Shown piece after piece: positions 1 through 9,037 of a DNA stretch of 64,000 bases. Origin of the DNA: Candidatus Omnitrophota bacterium. GTDB taxonomy: Bacteria; Omnitrophota; Omnitrophia; Omnitrophales; JACROU01. The notes beneath the pieces are model-generated. The model made no database searches. It saw only the letters and a program-made list of their open reading frames with translations, and was not told where the DNA came from. Location: contig JAJDCD010000025.1 in the NCBI GenBank assembly GCA_029261035.1, positions 248,001 to 312,000 on the forward strand, given 5' to 3'. The stretch's first letter is position 1; each line of letters opens with the position of its first letter. Made by a program: the position numbers and the translations under genes.

Positions 1-1
1 C

Positions 2-802
2 GGAATGTTAGACCAATACTGTTTGAATCAGAAAAAGCTAAAAAAATATTTATACGGAATGTTAAGAGAAAGAAAAGTTTTAAATCATGCACAATCGATT
101 CATTTCACCTCTGTTTTTGAACAAAATGAAGCGAAACGTTTTGGTATTTCAAGACCGAGCAACATCTGTCCATTAGGGATTACAGTTAATGATGATACAT
201 CCCCTCAAGCATCCCCTTTATTTCCTGAATTAAAAGAAAAACAAAACATTCTCTTCCTGGGGCGATTAAACCCCATTAAAGGTTTAGATCTGCTTATAAA
301 AGCATTTGCACAAATAGCCCAAGGTCACCCTAAAGCTCATTTAGTTCTAGCCGGCCCCGATGAAAACAATTACAAAAAAAGCCTTTTAAGTTTGATTCAA
401 AAATTTGATTTAATAGACAGAGTCACCTTTACCGGAATGCTCAATGCTTCAGAAAAAAAAGCGCTCTATCGCCAATCTCAGATTTTTTGCCTACCTTCTT
501 ATCATGAAAGCTTCAGCATCACTTGCCTGGAAGCAATGAACGAGTCCTTGCCTGTAATCCTCTCGGATCAAGTCGGAATTGGTGATTCCGTTGAAAAAGG
601 AAATGCTGGAATTATAGTTCCTTGCAAAGAAGACTCTTTAGCTCTCGCTATAAGAAAGCTTTTAGATTCAAAGGATTTAAGAAAAAATATGGGGGGAAAC
701 GCTTCAACCCTGACCCAGAATTATTTTAGCTGGGATAAAGCAATCACTGCAATGGATGAAATGTATCAAGCTGCTTTAAATCAAGTATCAACTCACGCTT
801 AG
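2..802 (+). CDS. Glycosyltransferase family 4, C-terminal part (5' end outside window)
   Basis: The reading frame is open to the window edge, so the N-terminal acceptor domain is missing and the first ATG at 5 is probably internal. What remains is the nucleotide-sugar-binding Rossmann half of a GT-B retaining glycosyltransferase: the GRLNPIKG loop starts it, and an E-x7-E motif (SYHESFSITCLEAMNE) near residue 170 marks the GT4 family. It probably transfers a sugar to a polysaccharide or lipid-linked acceptor at the cytoplasmic face of the membrane. It is the only plus-strand gene of the polysaccharide region and converges on asnB with no gap: its TAG ends at 802 and the asnB stop begins at 803. 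Confidence 0.85.
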   Translation, partial: GMLDQYCLNQKKLKKYLYGMLRERKVLNHAQSIHFTSVFEQNEAKRFGISRPSNICPLGITVNDDTSPQASPLFPELKEKQNILFLGRLNPIKGLDLLIKAFAQIAQGHPKAHLVLAGPDENNYKKSLLSLIQKFDLIDRVTFTGMLNASEKKALYRQSQIFCLPSYHESFSITCLEAMNESLPVILSDQVGIGDSVEKGNAGIIVPCKEDSLALAIRKLLDSKDLRKNMGGNASTLTQNYFSWDKAITAMDEMYQAALNQVSTHA

Positions 803-2671
803 TTAGATGCTTGTCCCTATTTTTTTCTTGGAACAATAAGCGTTTAAAATAAATAAACTCCAAGGCAAAGACCAATGAAGTTCTCCTTTTAAAAATTGAG
901 CCCAAATCTTTTCGATCTCTTTTTTAGAAATAAAATCGAAGCCTTCCTCTAAAAGAACCTGCTCCACTCTGGATTTCAAAACTCCTCGCATCCATTGATC
1001 TAAAGGAAAAGTAAACCCCTGCTTCTTCCTAAAAACACTTTTATCAGGCAATTCACTTCCTACAAGATCATAAAGTAATTTTTTTGGCACCTTAGGATCG
1101 AAACGATATTTATAATTTAATTGAAGCACATTTTCAATGAGGGTGTGATCCAAAAAAGGCACTCGCATTTCAATCGAGTGTGCCATACTCATCACATCCG
1201 CATCTTTAAGGAGCTGATCCTGAAGATAGCGATCAAATTCCAAATAAACGGCCTTATCCATATACGAAGATAATGCATTTGCATCTAAGCTAAGAGCGGG
1301 CTGAACCCTGTCAACATTACAATTCAACAACTGAGCTATCTGCTCTTTAGAAAAAACACCCCTATAAACTCGGTACATACTTTCAAACGAAGTGTCCATC
1401 AAATAGGAAAGCCGTCCGAACCCCTTGAGATTTCTATTTCTGGCAATCCATGTTAAACAATTAAGAATTGGCGGATGAAATCCTTTTGGACAAAATTCTA
1501 ATACCTTTTTAGCCGTATTTAAATAATGAATCAATTTAAAATGAGAGTAGCCTCCAAAAAGCTCATCTCCTCCAAGCCCTGACAACAAGACCTTTATCCC
1601 TTGTTCTTTTGCTACCTGCGTCACAACAAAGGTATTTAGGCCATCTACAGAAGGTTGATCTAAATGATTCAGAAACGCGTCAAAATACTTTAAAATATCC
1701 TCTTCTAATAACAAACATTCATAGTGCTCCGTATTAAACTTCTCACTCACTTGTTTTGCATATAAAGACTCATCAAAATCTTTTTCCGCAAATGAAATAT
1801 TCAAAGTTTTTAGTTTAATATCAGGGTTAGATGCTGAAAAGGCAACTAAAGCAGAAGAGTCCATACCCCCACTCAAAAGAATAGCTAGAGGGACATCACT
1901 CACTAAATGTTTATTGACTACGTTTTGGATAATTTTTTTTAAGTCTTTTATCTCTGGAGATTTTTTTATATTTTTATTAAGAATCTTTGCCAAACTCCAG
2001 TAAGGATGCTCCTTAAGCTCTCTCCCCTCTAGAGTCATATAATGGCCTGGCGTCAGTGTTTTAATATTAGAAAATATTGTATTAGGACTTGAAACAGCTC
2101 CGTATTGCAAAAAATGAGACACAGCTGTAAGGTCATACTCACCCTCTTCACCCAGAGCTTCTTTCAAAGGTAAGACCTCTGAAGAGAACATAAACACTTG
2201 AGTCTCTTCCTCAAAAGAATAATAGAGTGGTTTTATCCCCAAACGATCCCGTGCCAAAAAAAGCTTTTGTTTTTTATCATCCCATAGAGCAAAAGCAAAC
2301 ATTCCTTCCAAGAAATCCACACATTTTTCATCATACTCTTCATATAAATGAAGAATCACTTCCGAGTCTGACTCCGACTTAAAGGTATGTCCTTTCTGAA
2401 TTAAATCTTCTCTTAACGGAACAAAGTTATAGATTTCGCCATTATATGTTAGCCAAACAGTATCGTCTTCATTCGACATAGGCTGTTTTGCACTATCTGA
2501 CAAATCTATAATCGAGAGCCGTTTATGCCCCAAAAAAAGTTGGTCATTCTGATAAAAGCCCTCATTGTCAGGACCTCGATGATCTAGTTTTGAAAGAATT
2601 TGATTACAGGAGAGAATTTCTTTATCTAAAAGTTTTCTTTGAGAAGCAAAGATACCAGCGATTCCACACAT
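803..2671 (-). CDS. asnB: Asparagine synthetase (glutamine-hydrolysing)
   Basis: Class II glutamine amidotransferase fused to an ATP-dependent amide synthetase, 622 residues, the usual length for the long AsnB type. The start is set at the ATG at 2671 because Cys2 in MCGIAGIF must be the N-terminal nucleophile; a longer open frame to 2761 would bury it and overlap the upstream gene. The glutaminase half shows LDHRGPDNEG and the synthetase half shows the PP-loop LLSGGMDSS and GLGGDELFGGY. It starts two bases after the stop of the WecA-like gene and is the last gene of the polysaccharide operon. AsnB paralogues in such loci often amidate sugars or nucleotide-sugar precursors rather than supply asparagine; which applies here cannot be told. 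Confidence 0.93.
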   Translation of the reverse strand: MCGIAGIFASQRKLLDKEILSCNQILSKLDHRGPDNEGFYQNDQLFLGHKRLSIIDLSDSAKQPMSNEDDTVWLTYNGEIYNFVPLREDLIQKGHTFKSESDSEVILHLYEEYDEKCVDFLEGMFAFALWDDKKQKLFLARDRLGIKPLYYSFEEETQVFMFSSEVLPLKEALGEEGEYDLTAVSHFLQYGAVSSPNTIFSNIKTLTPGHYMTLEGRELKEHPYWSLAKILNKNIKKSPEIKDLKKIIQNVVNKHLVSDVPLAILLSGGMDSSALVAFSASNPDIKLKTLNISFAEKDFDESLYAKQVSEKFNTEHYECLLLEEDILKYFDAFLNHLDQPSVDGLNTFVVTQVAKEQGIKVLLSGLGGDELFGGYSHFKLIHYLNTAKKVLEFCPKGFHPPILNCLTWIARNRNLKGFGRLSYLMDTSFESMYRVYRGVFSKEQIAQLLNCNVDRVQPALSLDANALSSYMDKAVYLEFDRYLQDQLLKDADVMSMAHSIEMRVPFLDHTLIENVLQLNYKYRFDPKVPKKLLYDLVGSELPDKSVFRKKQGFTFPLDQWMRGVLKSRVEQVLLEEGFDFISKKEIEKIWAQFLKGELHWSLPWSLFILNAYCSKKKIGTSI

Positions 2672-2673
2672 AG

Positions 2674-4314
2674 TTAAAAATAAACTTTCCCTATAACAAT
2701 ACCCATAAAAAAGAGTAAAGGAACAGTTAAAATAACAGCTAAGAAAATAAATGCATTCCACCTTTTCTTTGAGTGAATTGAAAGCTGCTGAATAGCCTTT
2801 TGAACACTTACTTGGAAATGAGTATAATTAATAGGCTTAGTCAAAACATCCAAAACAGAAGAGTCCATTGTCTTAGCAATCTCTTTAAATTGATCAGGAT
2901 AAGCCATTAATAGAAATTGCGAATGAGGGCTATATGTTTTAAGTGTTTGGTGAAACAAAGAGTCTGTTTCCGATTTTAAAACATAATCAGAAATGATAAT
3001 TGGAAAGGTTCCTTGCGAACAAAGCTTCAAAGCTTCATCTTCACTTCGAGTACAACTGATATTTAAATAACTATCAAACTCATTCCAATTCACACCCTCC
3101 CCTGTTAAATGATCCTTATTTTCAAAAACCAATACTCGAGGTCGGTTTTCTCTTTCTGGTATAGGAAGAATAAAATCTTTAACACCTTCATTTGGAGCTG
3201 CATCTTTCTGGGTGGAAAATGGCATCTGAGTCGCCGGAAATTTTCTGAAAGCAATAAAGAAAATAGCTCCCATATAGACTAAAATAAGTGCCACATATTG
3301 ATATCGGGTTGCCGTCAAAATAAAACCAATAAGTCCAAAACCTAAAGAAAGAATATAAAGCAGGATTACGGCTTTTCGCTTTGTCATTCCTTGAGCAAGC
3401 AATCTATGATGGATATGATTTCGATCAGCAAAAAACACTCTAGTCCATGAAAACATCTTTTGGTAAAACGTTTTTGATTGCACCCATTGGTTATACCACC
3501 TTCTGTAGACCGTAGAAAGGGTATCCAGTATAGGCAGTCCTAATACCGCAATAGGAATCGCAATAGCCACAGCAGTTGAGCTCTTCTGTGAACTCATTAT
3601 AGATAAAGTAGCTAACATAAAGCCCAAGAACAAACTCCCTGTATCCCCCATAAAGATCGAGGCTGGAGAAAAATTATATCTTAAAAATCCTATAATGCTT
3701 CCTGCCAAAACCACAGAAATAACGGCACCTTGTATATTCCCTAGATACAGTGCGATAACAAAAATAGTTAAACTTGCAATAAGAGCAATGCCCGCCGCTA
3801 AACCATCCACCCCATCTATCAGATTAATTGCATTAATAATGAAGACAAACCAAAAAACAGTCACAGGAACACTGAAATAACCCAATAAAACTGTTTCGCT
3901 ATTCCATGGATTAGTAATACCTTCAATCACAAAACCAAAATGAACCATAATCAAGGCTGAAAGAATTTGCACAATCAGTTTAAATTTATAATTCACATGA
4001 TACTTATCATCTATAATGCCACAAACAATTAATGGCAGAGCTCCTAACAACAAATAAACGCCTTTAATACTAGGCATTAAGGGTTGTTGATTCCAAACAT
4101 AAAAAATTAGAGTGCTAAATCCAATCGTTAAGAAAAAGGATACAAAAATAGCAAGTCCACCCATGGACGGAAATTCCCCTTCGTGAGATTTTCTGTCACT
4201 CGGCCTATCCACAACCTGGAAATGAAGGGCTAACTTCAATACAAAAGGTGTTAAGACAAAAGAAATACCTGCTGCAATCAAAAAAGGAAATCCATAATAA
4301 AATAACTGATTCAT
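2674..4314 (-). CDS. WecA/TagO-like polyprenyl-phosphate sugar-1-phosphate transferase with receiver-like tail
   Basis: Residues 1-355 form the multi-helix MraY/WecA fold that moves a HexNAc-1-phosphate from a UDP-sugar onto undecaprenyl phosphate, the first step of polysaccharide assembly. Seen motifs: IIDDKYHVNYKFK, NAINLIDGVDGLAAG, FMGDTGSLFLGF and the cytosolic DRNHIHHRLL. The protein is 546 residues, about 200 longer than the family. The extension (about 390-520) reads like a response-regulator receiver: RVLVFENKD at the first strand, PIIISDYVLK where the phospho-Asp would sit, and LTKPIN where the conserved Lys-Pro would sit. A further membrane helix closes the protein (about 525-546). 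The receiver reading is inference; the acidic pair at the first strand is weak. Confidence 0.88.
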   Translation of the reverse strand: MNQLFYYGFPFLIAAGISFVLTPFVLKLALHFQVVDRPSDRKSHEGEFPSMGGLAIFVSFFLTIGFSTLIFYVWNQQPLMPSIKGVYLLLGALPLIVCGIIDDKYHVNYKFKLIVQILSALIMVHFGFVIEGITNPWNSETVLLGYFSVPVTVFWFVFIINAINLIDGVDGLAAGIALIASLTIFVIALYLGNIQGAVISVVLAGSIIGFLRYNFSPASIFMGDTGSLFLGFMLATLSIMSSQKSSTAVAIAIPIAVLGLPILDTLSTVYRRWYNQWVQSKTFYQKMFSWTRVFFADRNHIHHRLLAQGMTKRKAVILLYILSLGFGLIGFILTATRYQYVALILVYMGAIFFIAFRKFPATQMPFSTQKDAAPNEGVKDFILPIPERENRPRVLVFENKDHLTGEGVNWNEFDSYLNISCTRSEDEALKLCSQGTFPIIISDYVLKSETDSLFHQTLKTYSPHSQFLLMAYPDQFKEIAKTMDSSVLDVLTKPINYTHFQVSVQKAIQQLSIHSKKRWNAFIFLAVILTVPLLFFMGIVIGKVYF

Positions 4315-4318
4315 AATT

Positions 4319-5647
4319 CTATTTAAGCTCCATACTCATTTTTAAAAGTGCTGCAAATAGTATCCAATAAACAAAACAAAAAGCATTCCCGATCGAATAA
4401 ATCCAACTTTCAAAGAAAGCTAAACATAGACCCACAATCACAGAGGAAAGCAAAGACAAAAAAAGTAAGAAATCTGAATGTCGGCGAAAGCGATACAATG
4501 AAAAAGCACTTTTTACAACAAACAAAAAGATTGGGAAAAAGAAAAGGAGAGCTCCTAGCAAACCTAGCTGACTTACGAGCCCCAAATAAGAATTATGTGC
4601 ATAAGCACCAGAATGTTCTTCGAAAATAATATCAAACTTAAAAAATATTTGATCTTCCGTGCCAAACCCATATCCCAGCCAAGGACGATAAGCAATTAAT
4701 CTTAAAATTTCGTCCCACGCTTCTAGACGTCCACTCCCAGAGCTCAGGGTGTCCATTCGCACAATTTGAGCTATAAGGGAAGCCCCAAAAAGCTCTAAAT
4801 AGAGCATAAACAGGCCCGCAACAAAAAATATAATAGTTAAAACAACATGTTTTTTGTTCTCAAAATAGTGCCAAAGAAAAAAACCCAAGCCTATTGCAGC
4901 GCTTAAAAAGCCTGACCTTGATTGACTTAGAACAAGAGATAAAAGTAGAACTCCTAAAAAAATGAGTGCCCATTTTTTTCTTGTTGTTAAATAGAAGTAT
5001 AAAGCCACAGGAGACAAAACAGCGGACAAAAGTGCCACTGAATTAGGATTCGTGAAAATGCCTAAAAACCGGCCTCCCCCAACAAAAAAGAACCCAATGA
5101 CAAAGACAACGAAAACAATTTTTAATATATCACTAAGAATTAATTTAATTTTATCTGTACTATCCATATATTGCCAAACGGCAATAAAGATAGAAAAGTA
5201 GAAGAGTAGAATAGAAATACTTCTTTGAAAAGTAAGCTCTGGATCTATTGAGTAAACCTGAGAGTAAAAAGCTAAAGCAATAAAATTAAGGCCTAAAACA
5301 TCCAACAATCTCACCTTTACTGATTTAACATCAGACAAAACCATTGAAATTGCTTTCAAAGAAACCACACCTAAAAACACCCATCTTAAATTAAGAAAAG
5401 CAGCTTGGATAGATAAGTGTGCACTCGATGCTAGCATAAATGCCAATGCTGTAGCTGCAATTAAATAGCGCAGGTCTAAAAAATATAAGACCACCAAAAC
5501 GATTCCCAAAACCATAGCACCCATCATCTGCCAGTTACTAGCAGCTATAGTCGTGCCTAGATAATAAGGCGCTAAAATAAGAGCCACTCCAAATAAGCAA
5601 ACCCAAGTGAGTGACAAAATAACTGATTTCGAACCAAATGTTTGCAT
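4319..5647 (-). CDS. O-antigen ligase/polymerase family membrane protein (first of two)
   Basis: A 442-residue integral membrane protein with about ten hydrophobic segments. The large periplasmic loop near residues 300-350 has the family signature: GSGRLEAWDEILRLIAYRP, then WLGYGFG, then AHNSYLGLVSQLGLLG. Such proteins (Wzy_C/WaaL group) either polymerise lipid-linked repeat units or ligate the finished chain to an acceptor in the periplasm. It lies four bases from the WecA-like gene downstream and six from the glycosyltransferase upstream, so it is in the same operon. A second, longer member lies at 13915-16098; one may be the polymerase and one the ligase, but sequence alone does not say which. 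Confidence 0.88.
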   Translation of the reverse strand: MQTFGSKSVILSLTWVCLFGVALILAPYYLGTTIAASNWQMMGAMVLGIVLVVLYFLDLRYLIAATALAFMLASSAHLSIQAAFLNLRWVFLGVVSLKAISMVLSDVKSVKVRLLDVLGLNFIALAFYSQVYSIDPELTFQRSISILLFYFSIFIAVWQYMDSTDKIKLILSDILKIVFVVFVIGFFFVGGGRFLGIFTNPNSVALLSAVLSPVALYFYLTTRKKWALIFLGVLLLSLVLSQSRSGFLSAAIGLGFFLWHYFENKKHVVLTIIFFVAGLFMLYLELFGASLIAQIVRMDTLSSGSGRLEAWDEILRLIAYRPWLGYGFGTEDQIFFKFDIIFEEHSGAYAHNSYLGLVSQLGLLGALLFFFPIFLFVVKSAFSLYRFRRHSDFLLFLSLLSSVIVGLCLAFFESWIYSIGNAFCFVYWILFAALLKMSMELK

Positions 5648-5653
5648 GTAATC

Positions 5654-6826
5654 CTACTCTTTAGAACTCAAAGTAAATTCTTCTATATTTAAAGATTCAA
5701 TCGTTTCCAAAAAACCTTCAGCACATATCTCGGGAGAGTTTTGTGCTATTATTTCCAAGGACTTTTCTCCCATCTTTGAACACAAATCACGATCATTTAT
5801 TAGTAATTTTATTTTCGCTAACAACTGAGATACATCCCCCGGTTTAAATAAATACCCATTTTGACCTTCAAGAACCAAATCTGGCGCAGACCCTATATCT
5901 TCAGAAACAATTACAGGTAAACCACAAGCCATAGCCTCATTAAGAACTAAACCCCACTCGTCTCTAAACGAAGGCATGATAAAAACATCAGAAATTCCAT
6001 AATAAAAAGGGAGTTCTTCTTGCTGCTTAAAACCTTCAAAAAACACGTTTTTCAAATTATTTTTCTTACAATACTGCTTAAACTCTTCTTCATCCGGCCC
6101 ATCTCCAACTAATACAAGCCCTATGCTTTCCTTATCCTTTAATTTTTCATACGCCTCTATTAGCGTCATGAAACCTTTGTAATGCAATAAACGGCCCACA
6201 GATACTAATATTCTTTTAGGATAACCTCTGTTTTGCTTAATCTCTTCCTTAGTTTTTCGAACTTCAATTACCTTATTAGAAAATAATTCGTTATCTACAG
6301 CATTTCTTGCCGTTTTTATCTTCTCTTCTGGAATACCAAAGCTCTTCATATATTGAAAAGAGCTTTTCCCAGGAACAATACAACGACTCGCTTTTTTTGA
6401 AATGTATTTCCTATAAAATTGTGCGAGGGGCCATTTTACACGAACACTCTTTTCATGACTCTCACACCAAAGAATAAATTTTTTCTTAAATAATTTACAA
6501 TACAAAAAAGCAACCAAATAAGAAGGATGTTGATATCCTCCACAGATAACCACATCCGGATTCCCTTGTGTCAAAAGCTTCCAAAGAGATGGGTTGAAAA
6601 AAATAGGAAATCTCAAAGGTAGACTCAATTTAAAACCTCTGATAATCTCATAATCAAAATCCATATCTTCTTCATGCATTTGCCATTTTCTCCCACCTGA
6701 TATTCCGGAAAGAAATAGGACTTTAAAATCAAACTGATTCTCTTTTGCAATATGATTAAATACAGGGACTCTATAGGGAGAGACGATCTCTGTTAATAAA
6801 AACACCTTCTTTTCTTTATTATTCAT
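5654..6826 (-). CDS. Glycosyltransferase family 4
   Basis: Full-length GT-B enzyme of 390 residues. The N-terminus (LLTEIVSPYRVPVFNHIA) is typical of GT4 enzymes that accept lipid-linked sugars. The donor half begins at VSVGRLLHYKGF and has FRDEWGLVLNEAMACG, where Asp replaces the first Glu of the E-x7-E motif, a substitution common in this subgroup. No membrane helix is seen, so it likely works at the cytoplasmic face on the undecaprenyl-linked repeat unit. It follows the next upstream glycosyltransferase by 15 bases. Confidence 0.9.
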   Translation of the reverse strand: MNNKEKKVFLLTEIVSPYRVPVFNHIAKENQFDFKVLFLSGISGGRKWQMHEEDMDFDYEIIRGFKLSLPLRFPIFFNPSLWKLLTQGNPDVVICGGYQHPSYLVAFLYCKLFKKKFILWCESHEKSVRVKWPLAQFYRKYISKKASRCIVPGKSSFQYMKSFGIPEEKIKTARNAVDNELFSNKVIEVRKTKEEIKQNRGYPKRILVSVGRLLHYKGFMTLIEAYEKLKDKESIGLVLVGDGPDEEEFKQYCKKNNLKNVFFEGFKQQEELPFYYGISDVFIMPSFRDEWGLVLNEAMACGLPVIVSEDIGSAPDLVLEGQNGYLFKPGDVSQLLAKIKLLINDRDLCSKMGEKSLEIIAQNSPEICAEGFLETIESLNIEEFTLSSKE

Positions 6827-6841
6827 TTAATATCCCAAACA

Positions 6842-7960
6842 TCAATTTACAACCTGTTCTATTGAATCTAAAATTTGATGAGCCGTTCTACTCCAATTAA
6901 ATGTCGCAGCTCTCTCTATCCCTTTTCTTCTTAAATCATTCTTAAATTCAGAATTTGAAAAAAGATGACACAATGTATCCGAATAAGCTTCTACGTCCAT
7001 GGGGTCATGTAATATTCCAGCATCTCCAACCACCTCAGGAATCGAAGTAACATTGGACGCAATTAACGGGACTCCTGAAGCCATCGCTTCCAGCAACTGA
7101 AATCCAAACCCTTCAAATAAAGACGGGTCCAAATAAGCACTAGCTCCTTGATATAAGCGAATCAGCTCCTCTCCCACCGCAAACTTTCTAAAGAGTATAG
7201 AGGAATCCTCTTCAATGCCTAACTGCTCTGCAGTAGTTCCAACAATTACGAGCATTACCTGTAAACTTGTTTTTTTTCTAAATTGTCGATAAGCACGAAT
7301 AACTGTTTCTGTATTATCTCTTAAATCTCCTGTCGAAAAATGTAAGACATACTCCTGCCCCCCACTCACTTCTTCTCTAATCTTCTGAAGATTATCTAGA
7401 TTATCTTCAAATACAAACTCTCTATCCTGAGCAGCCTGAACAACCCTAATCTGATCAGATGCAATGCCGTATTTTTCTACCAAGTCTTGTTTGGTAAAGT
7501 CCGAGCTCGTTACAACCAACTTTGTTTTTCTGATGCTTTTTGGAAATATTCGTTCTAAATAAACCCTAGCCACTGAGCGAAGCAAACTAAATTTCTTTTG
7601 TTTCGCTCTATCCAATTGAATCCGGTAATCAGGAACTTCAAAAAGATAAATGATAAAGGGAGTATCTCCAATCAAGGGGATACAATCATAAGCTGTATGA
7701 ACAATATCTAACTTATGCTTCCTTATAAGCAAAGGAAGTTGAAACTGTTCCCAAACAGACCTCATCATCATCGAAACACCAACGCACTGCCAGTTCGGTT
7801 TATTTATATTAAAGCGTTCTGACAAAGATGAATTATAAAAAACAACAAACTCATGATTCGATGCAAGTTCTGATAAGGCTTCAACGATATTTTTTTGATA
7901 GCGTGTAATCCCTTTTCCTTGCGACAAAAGACTTGTTGCGTCTATCCCTATACGTGCCAT
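6842..7960 (-). CDS. Glycosyltransferase family 4
   Basis: 372 residues, GT-B fold. The start ARIGIDATSLLSQGKGITRYQKN carries the Gly-rich acceptor-side loop. The donor half shows FSTGDLRDNTETVIRAYRQF in place of the usual GR-x-x-x-KG loop and a clean E-x7-E motif in DPSLFEGFGFQLLEAMASG. Close relatives are mannosyl- or rhamnosyl-transferases of surface polysaccharide loci; sugar specificity cannot be read. The gene starts three bases after the stop of the epimerase gene. Confidence 0.9.
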   Translation of the reverse strand: MARIGIDATSLLSQGKGITRYQKNIVEALSELASNHEFVVFYNSSLSERFNINKPNWQCVGVSMMMRSVWEQFQLPLLIRKHKLDIVHTAYDCIPLIGDTPFIIYLFEVPDYRIQLDRAKQKKFSLLRSVARVYLERIFPKSIRKTKLVVTSSDFTKQDLVEKYGIASDQIRVVQAAQDREFVFEDNLDNLQKIREEVSGGQEYVLHFSTGDLRDNTETVIRAYRQFRKKTSLQVMLVIVGTTAEQLGIEEDSSILFRKFAVGEELIRLYQGASAYLDPSLFEGFGFQLLEAMASGVPLIASNVTSIPEVVGDAGILHDPMDVEAYSDTLCHLFSNSEFKNDLRRKGIERAATFNWSRTAHQILDSIEQVVN

Positions 7961-7963
7961 GAG

Positions 7964-9037
7964 TTACTTATTCACCGCATTCAGTTCGGCATTTTTAGTA
8001 AACACATCCAAATGATCTTGAATCCAGGTCACAAGCTGGTGAACTCCAGCTTCCGGAGAAGTAGTTGGAGACCAATTTAATTCTTTTTTTGCTTTATTTA
8101 TATTAGAAATATAAACTTTTTGATCATTAGGACGCCAATCCCCATACTCCACTTGGATTTTTTTACTGAGCTGTTGCTCCAAAACCTCTTTCAACTCTAA
8201 AAGAGAAATGGTGTTTTCTTCACCCCCACCCATATTTACAACTAAACTCTTCTCGGAATTTTGAATAAAAGCATCAAAGGCATTAACAAGATCCGTAACA
8301 AACAAAATATCTCTCACTTGCTTTCCATCTCCATAGAAATTAATTGTTTTATCTAAAAGTGCTGCAATAGAAAACCAAGCTAACCAACCCTGATCTTCAA
8401 GCCCAAATTGACGCGTCCCATAAATGCAAGACATGCGAAAAACGCCCACTTTCAAGCCGTAGTACGAGGCATAGTCTTGCATGTAAATATCTGCAGCAAG
8501 TTTAGAACACCCGTAAGGAGATCTCTCACAATGATCAATGCTAAACTCTTCTGGAATCCCCTCTTTATACCGCTTATCCGAAAACTGATAACGAGTCCCA
8601 CACTCCTCTAGAGCAATATCATTAACGTTTTTCCCGTAAACCTTGTTCGTTGAACAAAAAACAATCGAAGGCTTTTTTTCTTGCTTTCGAGCTGCTTCTA
8701 ATACTTGAAACGAGCCTAATGCATTAATTTTGAAATCCACATCAGGTTGTTCGTAAGAAGAAGTCACAGCCGTCTGTCCTGCGGTATGAACGACAGCATC
8801 TGCGCCCTTCATCGAAACCTCCAGAAGATCTTGATCTAAAATATCTCCTTGGATCAAATGAACATTATCAAATTGCTTTAAGTAGTCCCAATTGAAGTTA
8901 TATTGCAAATTCTTTTGCCCAAGCAAATGCATTCGAGAAAGGTTGTCATAAACAACAACTTCAACTCCTTTTTTAGCATAAAATTCGGCTACATGACTTC
9001 CTATAAATCCAGCCCCGCCTGTAATAAATATTTTCAC
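7964..9037 (-). CDS. NAD-dependent epimerase/dehydratase, CDP-paratose 2-epimerase-like
   Basis: A 357-residue extended short-chain dehydrogenase acting on nucleotide sugars. Seen: the NAD loop GGAGFIGSH at residues 7-15, the CSTNKVYG motif near 129, and YxxxK as SPYGCSKLAAD near 172. The STNKVYG and SPYGCSK context plus a later VFRMSCIYG block resemble RfbE/CDP-paratose (tyvelose) 2-epimerases more than GalE, so I favour a C2 epimerase making an unusual deoxy sugar; UDP-sugar epimerase is the alternative. The start is a GTG that overlaps the TGA of the upstream glycosyltransferase in a GTGA junction; an AAAGGGG ribosome-binding site lies ahead of it. Confidence 0.87.
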   Translation of the reverse strand: MKIFITGGAGFIGSHVAEFYAKKGVEVVVYDNLSRMHLLGQKNLQYNFNWDYLKQFDNVHLIQGDILDQDLLEVSMKGADAVVHTAGQTAVTSSYEQPDVDFKINALGSFQVLEAARKQEKKPSIVFCSTNKVYGKNVNDIALEECGTRYQFSDKRYKEGIPEEFSIDHCERSPYGCSKLAADIYMQDYASYYGLKVGVFRMSCIYGTRQFGLEDQGWLAWFSIAALLDKTINFYGDGKQVRDILFVTDLVNAFDAFIQNSEKSLVVNMGGGEENTISLLELKEVLEQQLSKKIQVEYGDWRPNDQKVYISNINKAKKELNWSPTTSPEAGVHQLVTWIQDHLDVFTKNAELNAVNK

